Source: Jimgerdemannia flammicorona
Taxonomy: Eukaryota > Mucoromycota > Endogonomycetes > Endogonales > Endogonaceae
Direction of reading: 5' to 3'
DNA length: 14,101 nucleotides
NCBI GenBank assembly: GCA_003990745.1
Contig: RBNI01004410.1
Span: 1-14,101, forward strand
Below are positions 8,076 through 14,101 of this stretch, piece by piece. The notes under the pieces are model-generated. The model was not told the DNA's origin and did not search any database. It saw only the letters and a list, made by a program, of their open reading frames with translations. Position numbers and translations under genes: made by a program. Positions within the stretch are counted from its first letter, which is position 1. The number at the start of each line of letters is the position of its first letter.

Positions 8076-8935
8076 GGGTCAGCCTTATCTTGAGCTCATT
8101 GAATGCTTTCTGTTGCTTGCCTATCTACTGGAACTTAACATTCTTCTTATTGAGTTTATAGATTGGATCTGTAATGTTTGAGAATCCTCTGATAAATTTG
8201 TAATAATATAAGATAAGTCTCATGAAGGCTTAAGCTTCTATAATAGTAGTGGGCCTTAGGTATGCTGCCACTGCTTGAATATTGAGAGGGTCTGTGTATA
8301 TTCTATCTCAATTGATAATATTACTGAGATAGGAGATTTTGATTTCTGCAAATTTATATTTCTTAAGCTTGATATACATATAAGCCATACTTCTTAGCTT
8401 CTTTATCATCTGCTGGATATACTACAGATGATCTTCTGGTATCTTGCTGTAGATGATCATATTATCTACATAAACTATTATCCATCTTCTTATATCATAG
8501 TAGAAGATTTTGTTTATCATTTACTAGAAGCTTGCTGGTATATTACATATTCTGAATAGTATTTGTAAATAGATATAAGATCTGTCCAGGGTAATGAAAG
8601 CTGACTTTTCACTTGCTATTTCTGTAAGCCTGATTTGATAGAATCCTAAATATAGATTTAAGATACAGTAATACTGTACTTTATCTCTCAGAGTTATAAG
8701 GATGTCACTGATGAGTGGCAGTAGTTAGCAGTCTTTCTTAATAATCAGATTGAGCTTTCTGTAATTAATATAGAGTCTTGGAGTGAATTCTCCAGGTTTG
8801 CTTTCTTTCTTCAGTACCAGTATAACTGGTGAAGTTCAAGAACTACTAGCTTCTTCTATTTGCTTGATTTCTTCTTTAAGCCATTCATAGTAAGCTAGCA
8901 GAATGAGTCTTACCTTCTAATAAATTGGTTTGGTA
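8076..8935 (-). pseudogene. Reverse transcriptase of element 2
   Basis: Collinear with element 1 RT on the minus strand, with KPGEFTPRLYINYRKLN, LNLYLGFYQI, EKSAFIT and YVDN. Two catalytic Asp have become Asn by G-to-A change: in LNL (8656..8658) and in the second position of YVDD (8461..8463). With many stops this domain cannot be active. Confidence 0.85.
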
Positions 8936-9545
8936 ACTTCTATATCTATATCATAGTAGTAGTATAATATCTTTTCTTTGATATTCTTGAAATCTGTAGT
9001 AAGGATATCTTCAAATTTATAGAGTATCTTCTTGAACTCCTTTTTGAGTGAGAATTCATTTCCAATAGTATAGCTATACTTGCTTATAATTTTCTCCTTC
9101 TTGTGATCTAATTTAGTAATCTTAGTACTAGTAAATACTTTACTTTCAGTAGATCTGAATTCTTTTCTTTCTCTTCCTGTTTCCTCCAACCTCTTGACTT
9201 CTATGATCTTTGGCTATAGGATCAAGAAGATTAATATCTATATCAGTTAATCTTTCTTCTTAATTGGAAATAGAATTATAGAATTATAGTTCTTAGCAAT
9301 AAGTAGTATTTCTATAATATAAACTAAATTGATAACTCCTCCTTCAATGGTAATTTTACTTCTAGCTAGACTATTTCTTGTCTTGAGGATTCCAATATAG
9401 TCTTTTGAGATATGTAGTCATCTTTAGACTAGTTGTGAGTAGAGTAGTTATCTGGAGTTCTAGTGTGGTCTCCTCTACTATAATGATATCTATTCTAACT
9501 ACATTTTCTGACTTATATTCTGGTAAGACTATATCAGAGTGGATC
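8936..9545 (-). pseudogene. dUTPase domain of element 2 and its downstream linker
   Basis: The minus strand carries LPEYKS then VEETTLELQITTLL, KTRNSLARSKI (motif 2), EGGVINLVY (motif 3, with the catalytic Asp now Asn) and EFRSTE in place of the GFGSTG end of motif 5. The linker up to RT is the best preserved part: ATKI/STKI, TELEHKK/TKLDHKK, and TKPIY shared with element 1 (8917..9189). The position between protease and RT is the same as in element 1, so the domain was present in the common ancestor. The motif losses follow the G-to-A pattern seen elsewhere. Confidence 0.78.
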
Positions 9546-10275
9546 TTCTGAATCTTGATCTTGATTTCTTCTTCATTATCACTGTTCTCTAGGAGGGCTG
9601 ATGGTTCATCATCCTCTTTTTCCTCCTTTTCTACTTTCTCCTCTCTTTCTTATTTCTCAAGAGTCTTCTGTCTTCTTTGATAGTAGATCTCTTTAATTCT
9701 ACTGATGCACTGATAGATCATTGATATGCTCTATATAGTACATCTTGATTCTATATAGGCAGACTTCTTGTAGTATATATCTTTTAGCAATCTCCTTGTA
9801 CCAGTCTTCTTTACTCATCTATCTAATATTTTTCTTCTTTTTCTAAATAGTCACTATATAAACTTCTTCTTGCTCACTTTCTCCTTCTTCTATTTCAGAT
9901 AAAACTTCTTTATTGATATTAATAGGAATTCATATTTTCTATTTATGATAGATAATCTGTATTTTCTGAGCATTTAGGTCAATTATTATCCTGGCTTTAT
10001 AAAGTCATTGATTGCTGATGAGAATGTTATAGTTAGTTACATTGATTATAATTATATCTACTGAAATGATTGCTCCTTCAAATTTGATAGGAATATCTTG
10101 AATCTTTCTCAGAGGTATAGCTCTTATACCAACTACTATAATGAACACCAACTTGGTTACTTCTTTAACCTCTTATTCTAGATAGTCTACTGTCTTCTTA
10201 TTGAGGAGACATTCTCCTGCTCTAGTATCAATAATGACTTCAATGACTCTGTCTTCAATTTGACATATATATTAC
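9546..10275 (-). pseudogene. Aspartic protease and linker of element 2
   Basis: On the minus strand IIDTRAG (Asp-Thr at 10225..10230) stands for the DTGA active site. VVGIRAIPLRKIQDIPIKF, TNYNILISNQ and IIIDLNAQKIQI follow, closely matching element 1. The R in GIRA and the Q in KIQD occupy positions that are TGA in element 1. A charged linker with remnants matching the CSEHLND region of element 1 follows (IEHINDL). Confidence 0.8.
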
Positions 10276-11700
10276 ATAGGTAGCTATTTTGTAATTATTT
10301 TCACTCTCTTCTCTAAAGTCTTTTTGAACATTATTGGTCTCAGTTATCTTTCAACCTTAGTTCTTAGCTGTCTTGGTGAGTCTGAATCTCATTTGTTATC
10401 TAAATCTGGGGATTTCTGCTAGCTGGCCAAAGATTATATTGATCTTTTATTATGAGATCTTTGAAGATATCATACTTAAAAATCTTAGTCTTGTGAAGTT
10501 TCTTCTTATATATTTTCTCTCTCACTGGCTAGAGTAGTTCCTCAAATGATATCTTGAACAGCCTATTCCAACTCCATATCTTGATCCATTTCTTCAGCTT
10601 AGATTTCTGTAGCAGTTTTCATCTATTTTTCTACCAGATTCTTCTTAAATCTCTCTGGTGGTCTCTTATAGAGCTCTTTGTAAATATCTTTCTTAGTAGT
10701 CTGAGCAGAATAGACTTCTCATTCTTTATGTCAGATTTCCCAATCTTCTCAAAGATGATAATGTTGGTCTGTTCTTTATTTTAAGTAATATTGCTTAACT
10801 GAGTCTTGTATTTAGTTTTACTTATATATTTATAAGAGTAGTGGTCTTCCTTTCTACAGGTATAGCAGATATTTTTCTTCTTATCTGAGATAGCAGCAAA
10901 CTTCTAAACTGGGCAGCAATCTCTTTCTCTGATTTTCTTTACTACATCTCCTAGATGAGTAGTTATTTCAGTGAACTTTTTAGTGAGTTTCTCCATAGAG
11001 TCACTGTTTCTCTATTATTATATAGCTTTCAGCTATGATGTATTTCGATTGATTACTATAGTAGAGATCATACTAGTCACCTTAGGTACTTTGATTCTGA
11101 CTCTAGTAACTCTTTTCATTATGTGGTCTTATAGATGTCTGGCTATCCAGTATTATTAAGCATAGATGATCTTCTGTAGTAGATCCAGAACTACTAGTGA
11201 CAAGTGGATGACTATAACTATCTCTAGATAGATCTCTTTCATAAAGATTACTTTAGCTACTTAGTCTTAGATGGTATTAGCATAATTAGTAAAAATTATC
11301 TAATATCAGATTCTAATATAGAATATATTTATATCTTTACTCATTCTTTGGTATGTTATATTGAGCTAATCCTTCAGAACTTACTTAATCTCATCAGTAT
11401 AGTATATAGTTTAGAGCCAGACCTTTTGTACTGCTAGCATAGTATTATCATTCACTCTTATATGAGTTATAGCTATAAATACTGCTCTCACTAGATCTTA
11501 GAGACTGAAAGACATAAAGGTTACTTGCTATCTTATTGTCAGGGCCCTTATAGTAGTATATTGCTTGAAATTATCAATAAAGGTAATGATTGATTTATTT
11601 GAAGTATATCTATGAAATACTGATAGTCTTATATCTATCTTATCTAGATGTCTCAGTTTGATTTATGTAATTGTTCAGATAGTAGCAGTTTTTTATTATT
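10276..11700 (-). pseudogene. Gag of element 2
   Basis: Minus-strand sequence from about 11630 downward matches the element 1 capsid region: ITFIDNFKQYTTIRAL for LTFIEDFEQFATIRVL, YYTDEIK, and YIRI for YT-stop-I. The zinc knuckle region (about 10815..10867) reads CYTCRKEDHYSYKY. Cys1, Cys2 and His are kept and the last Cys is Tyr. Many stops are present, and 10276..10800 is poorly preserved. The hydrophobic plus-strand frame at 10554..10784 is an antisense by-product. Confidence 0.77.
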
Positions 11701-11735
11701 CAGCTTGAAAGTGAGAGATTTATCTTAAATCACTA

Positions 11736-11749
11736 GCTAATAGGTACCA
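11736..11749 (-). other. Primer-binding site of element 2
   Basis: Minus-strand TGGTACCTATTAGC lies three bases after a TTACA LTR end, and the AGCTGAAA-side sequence (TCTCTCACTTTCAAGCTG on the minus strand) matches element 1 just after its PBS. Differences from element 1 are mostly transitions. Confidence 0.7.
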
Positions 11750-11945
11750 AGTTGTAATATGGTAGTTGAAAGTATAGTAGATTTCTGTATCTTGAAAACT
11801 TAATCTTATCCTGACTCTCTTAAAGTCCTTAGAGGACAGAGATGTAAGTTTGAAGTATATCTACCTGCAGGCTTTCTAGTTCTCTTGCTTTCTCTTTACT
11901 TTAAACTATTTTGATCTGAGATTTATTCACTTTAGATATTTGGAA

Positions 11946-11953
11946 TATTTATA
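11946..11953 (-). promoter_or_regulatory. TATA box in LTR of element 2
   Basis: TATAAATA on the minus strand, 18 bases before AATAAA (11922..11927), mirroring the 19-base gap in element 1. It is a relict promoter. Confidence 0.5.
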
Positions 11954-12016
11954 CAAGTTTGCTAGCTATAAGATAGCTAAGTTATAATTATGTTTTCTAT
12001 AAGTCATCTTTCATAA

Positions 12017-12067
12017 GTATGGATCTTTAACATCTGTTAAATCTTGACATTTATGAAATTCTAACAT
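12017..12067. repeat. Three 17-bp tandem repeats in U3 of element 2
   Basis: Units 12017..12033, 12034..12050 and 12051..12067 each end in (A/G)ACAT. They lie upstream of the relict TATA box and resemble in position, though not in sequence, the 35-bp array of element 1. Confidence 0.5.
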
Positions 12068-12182
12068 TTTTTAAAGTTTCTATATTTGTAGAATAACTGC
12101 TATTTGTGAGACTATATTATATTTATGAATCAGATTCAGATACTATAATTAAATATCACATTATATAGCAGCTAAGTTAGGA

Positions 12183-12571
12183 CTAGTACTCTCAATAAAT
12201 CAAAGGTCTAATTTAATTCAATTCAAATTGAATCAAAAACTAATTTGGTTTGAGATCTAATTTAAACACTATTTTTAAAATATAATAACTCAACAAATAT
12301 ATATCCAAATTCAATAATCTTTTGCTTGTTAGATTCCTCTTATATAGGGGAATCTAACAAGCTAAAGATTATTGCATTTTGACATATATTCATTGAGTTA
12401 TTATATTTCAAAAAATAGGATTTAAATTGGACCCTCAATTTGATTTGAATTTGATTTAAATTTGATTTGATTTAAACTTGATTCAAATTGAAAAATCCCC
12501 AATTCAATTTGATTTGAATGATCCTTAATTTGATTCAATTTGAATTGATTTGATTTGTTTAAGAGTACTAG
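12183..12571. mobile_element. Palindromic MITE-like (foldback) element, 389 bp
   Basis: Terminal inverted repeats CTAGTACTCT (12183..12192) and AGAGTACTAG (12562..12571) are flanked by the direct repeat TTAGGA (12177..12182 and 12572..12577), a probable 6-bp target-site duplication. The centre is a long inverted repeat: GAGTTATTATAT-type arms around 12285..12415 close on CTTGTTAGATTCC / GGGAATCTAACAAG with almost no loop. The right arm is longer and carries AATTTGATTTG-type short repeats. It has no coding capacity, as expected of a non-autonomous DNA transposon. The superfamily is not assigned. Confidence 0.8.
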
Positions 12572-12589
12572 TTAGGATTTCTTTTCCTG

Positions 12590-12750
12590 TAAGTTATTTC
12601 ATATAGTTGAGATATTTGTATATCTGTATAATCTATATGATTATGAGTTTCATATAGTTGTGTAAATCATATAACTATAATATCAAGTAACTGCTAACTA
12701 TAATGTTATACTATATCAGAAATTAGATTCAGATACTATGATCAAATATC
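12590..12750 (-). repeat. Diverged duplicate of element 2 LTR outer part
   Basis: 12725..12750 matches 12132..12157 at 24 of 26 bases, both differences being transitions, and weaker similarity continues inward (TAGCAGTTA on the minus strand). It may be the outer part of the 3' LTR of element 3 or a U3 duplication. No second TATA/AATAAA core was seen. Confidence 0.4.
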
Positions 12751-12899
12751 TATCTCCTGATTATTATTCTTAATTTAGATCAACTGTTAAAACTTCCTTC
12801 TGAATAAGTGATTTTATTTCTGAATCACTTTATTCAAACTTCTATACTTCTACTAATTATATATTCTTATACTATGATCTGCTTGATTATATTCTCCCA

Positions 12900-13200
12900 A
12901 TGATATCTCTTTACTTGCTAGAAATCTCCTAGAGTTACTTTTCAGAAATAGGTTAGGACTTATTTATCATTCTTAAATAGTTTATAGATCTGTTTGGTAA
13001 TAGTGATATGGATATAGAATATCTGATACTCAGTAATCTACTCTTCTTTGATCATGTCCTTTTTCTTATTTAGTAATTATTCTAACTTAAAGTACTCTTG
13101 AAACTTGATGCAATTCTGGTAGGCTCTGAAGTGTGAAATATATAATAAATGAGTCTATATAATGCTTTAGATATTATCAAAGGATTTCTCTATAGCTGGT
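12900..13200 (-). pseudogene. ORF3 remnant of element 3
   Basis: The minus strand between integrase and LTR contains KQIYKLFKN and, with the same number of residues between, VTLGDF. These match KKIYQIFRY and VRISDF of element 1 ORF3; 21 residues follow IY up to and including the F of the SDF/GDF motif in both. An upstream segment (NCIKFQEYF..LLNKK) resembles ECLQMQQKY..LLCQK. Stops interrupt it. The alignment was made by eye, so homology is probable rather than proven. From 12751 to 12899 I see nothing distinct beyond AT-rich sequence. Confidence 0.5.
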
Positions 13201-13269
13201 AGCTTGATAGAACACTATTGTCTTTCTATAGCTTACTGGATAGTACTTGTGATCTTGAGAGCCAAAGTA

Positions 13270-14090
13270 GTACTTTATTAGTTAGCTATAGTACTTCTTG
13301 AATTAGTTTTAGTAGATAGTAGTGGGGATGATTATATCTAATAGTTTTTGTAGCCAAAAGGTTATTTCTTTTATATTTTATACAAGATAAGATTTGTTCT
13401 ACTTAGGCTTCAATTTTTATAACTGTGAAGTTTCTACTATATTCTAATATATTAGGACTTTATCTTCTATTATAATAATCTTCAAGAGATTATAGATCTT
13501 CTCTATATTATTCTGTTATAATATCTATATCATAATTATATAATCTTCAGTCTTCTTTCTTATTTGGTACAATCTCTATATCTTGATATCTACTTATTTC
13601 TATACTATATCTCTATTAGATAATACTATTTCTTTAGAACTTTTTTCTCTAAACAATAATTTCTAAGGGATAAAGTGAGTACTTTGTAATCATATATCCT
13701 GAAGAACAGATAATACTATTGGCAGATAGTGGTTCCAATTTTCATAGTTATCACAAATCTTAGTAATAATAATATTCTTGAGAGTTTTATTGGTTTTTTC
13801 TGTTTATCCATTTCTCTGTAGATGATAAGCTGTGGTTTGAATGTGCTGAATCTTATACTTCTTGTAGAGAATCCAAAGAGCTGATTTACAAATTCTATTT
13901 CTCTATCTGTTGTTACTTACTTTAGTATCTTGAATCAGCTAATGATTTCTCTATAGAAAAAATTAGCTATTAACTATATATTGGCTTCTTTGAGAGATCC
14001 TACTTCTATCTATTTTATAAAAAGATCTATGATGATAATAATATATTAATTATCAGTCAATATTAGGGATAGGGAGTCAATTATATCTTT
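13270..14090 (-). pseudogene. Integrase of element 3 (core and C-terminus), cut by window edge
   Basis: Read on the minus strand it gives KDIID (first catalytic Asp), YIIIIIDLFIK, YREIIS, TTDREIEFVN (second Asp), QTTAYHLQRNG-stop-TEKTNKTLKN (Glu), NWNHYLP, STHFIP, then the C-terminal KLKPK and EITFWLQK, ending at FKKYY (about 13285). It aligns along element 1 integrase. It keeps Arg (TCT on the plus strand at 13948..13950) and Trp (CCA at 13735..13737) where element 1 has TGA (4980) and TAG (5193). Stops make it inactive. RT and upstream parts would lie beyond 14101. Confidence 0.83.
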
Positions 14091-14101
14091 TTTTTTTTTT
14101 T
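14088..14101. repeat. Run of 14 T at the window end
   Basis: A homopolymer replaces the bases expected before the integrase MDIIG segment. It may be an assembly end or a real slippage tract. Confidence 0.6.

Larger units (their letters stand above)
7566..12157 (-). mobile_element. Ty3/gypsy element 2, reverse strand, heavily mutated, split by element 1
   Basis: Read on the minus strand from about 12157 downward this gives LTR, PBS, Gag, protease, dUTPase, RT and RNase H, collinear with element 1. Homology then stops at 7566, next to the 3' LTR of element 1, at the point matching about 4520 of element 1. Integrase, ORF3 and the 3' LTR are missing and should lie left of position 1 if element 1 is a nested insertion. 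TA dinucleotides and stop codons are dense throughout, and no open frame exceeds 90 codons. It is a diverged relative of element 1, not a recent copy. Confidence 0.85.
11753..12157 (-). repeat. LTR of element 2 (5' LTR; upstream end unclear)
   Basis: The end at 11753 is set by the PBS. The minus strand shows TTAGCT..TTATA..TAGCAAAC..TTGTATAAATA, like the element 1 LTR around its TATA box. TATAAATA lies at 11946..11953 and AATAAA at 11922..11927. The R/U5 part is diverged. The outer boundary cannot be placed; 12157 is the end of a recognisable duplicated block. Confidence 0.6.

Noticed and set aside
10554..10784. Plus-strand hydrophobic small protein
   Set aside because: It lies antisense to the Gag region of element 2. 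Its Leu/Phe/Ser-rich make-up is the usual by-product of AT-rich antisense sequence.
10971..11159. Plus-strand 62-codon membrane-like frame
   Set aside because: It is antisense to Gag of element 2, with no independent support.
12420..12560. CRISPR-like array
   Set aside because: The AATTTGATTTG repeats are short, irregular and without spacers, and they form one arm of a MITE-like palindrome.

Overview
The window holds only transposable-element DNA. It contains three related Ty3/gypsy-type LTR retrotransposons in different states of decay, plus one palindromic MITE-like insertion. I found no host gene, tRNA, rRNA or CRISPR array. The Ty3/gypsy family, the strongly transition-biased LTR differences (CpA/TpG to TpA, and CpG to TpG/CpA), the stop-riddled reading frames and the AT-rich right half suggest a repeat-rich, AT-rich tract of a eukaryote, most likely a filamentous fungus with RIP-like mutation. 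The organism itself cannot be fixed from this sequence.

Left half, element 1 (1..7565, + strand). Two 322-bp LTRs (2..323 and 7244..7565) flank a primer-binding site and one long gag-pol reading frame: Gag with zinc knuckle, aspartic protease, a dUTPase domain, reverse transcriptase, RNase H and integrase. A third coding region of unknown function (about 5644..7055) follows, then three exact-length 35-bp tandem repeats. Gag through the start of RNase H lies in one frame, interrupted by 14 in-frame TGA/TAG codons, and two frame changes follow. Most TGA codons sit where Arg is expected (CGA to TGA). TAG/TAA sit where Gln or Trp is expected. The two other copies in the window confirm several of these.

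Right half, element 2 (7566..about 12157, - strand). This is an older, much more heavily mutated relative in reverse orientation, with Gag, protease, dUTPase, RT and RNase H recognisable by alignment to element 1. Its homology stops exactly at the 3' LTR of element 1. Element 1 therefore seems to have inserted into element 2 between RNase H and integrase, and the rest of element 2 should lie left of the window. Its PBS and LTR core (TATA box, AATAAA) are recognisable at 11736..11953. A 389-bp palindromic element flanked by TTAGGA direct repeats (12183..12571) sits in or beside its LTR.

Right end, element 3 (about 12590..14101, - strand). Integrase and a remnant of the third coding region of another copy run into the window edge, which ends in a run of T. 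Only one complete LTR core is visible between elements 3 and 2.

The most notable points are the dUTPase domain between protease and RT, shared by two diverged copies, and the unidentified third coding region, shared by elements 1 and 3. Both therefore look ancestral to this retrotransposon lineage.
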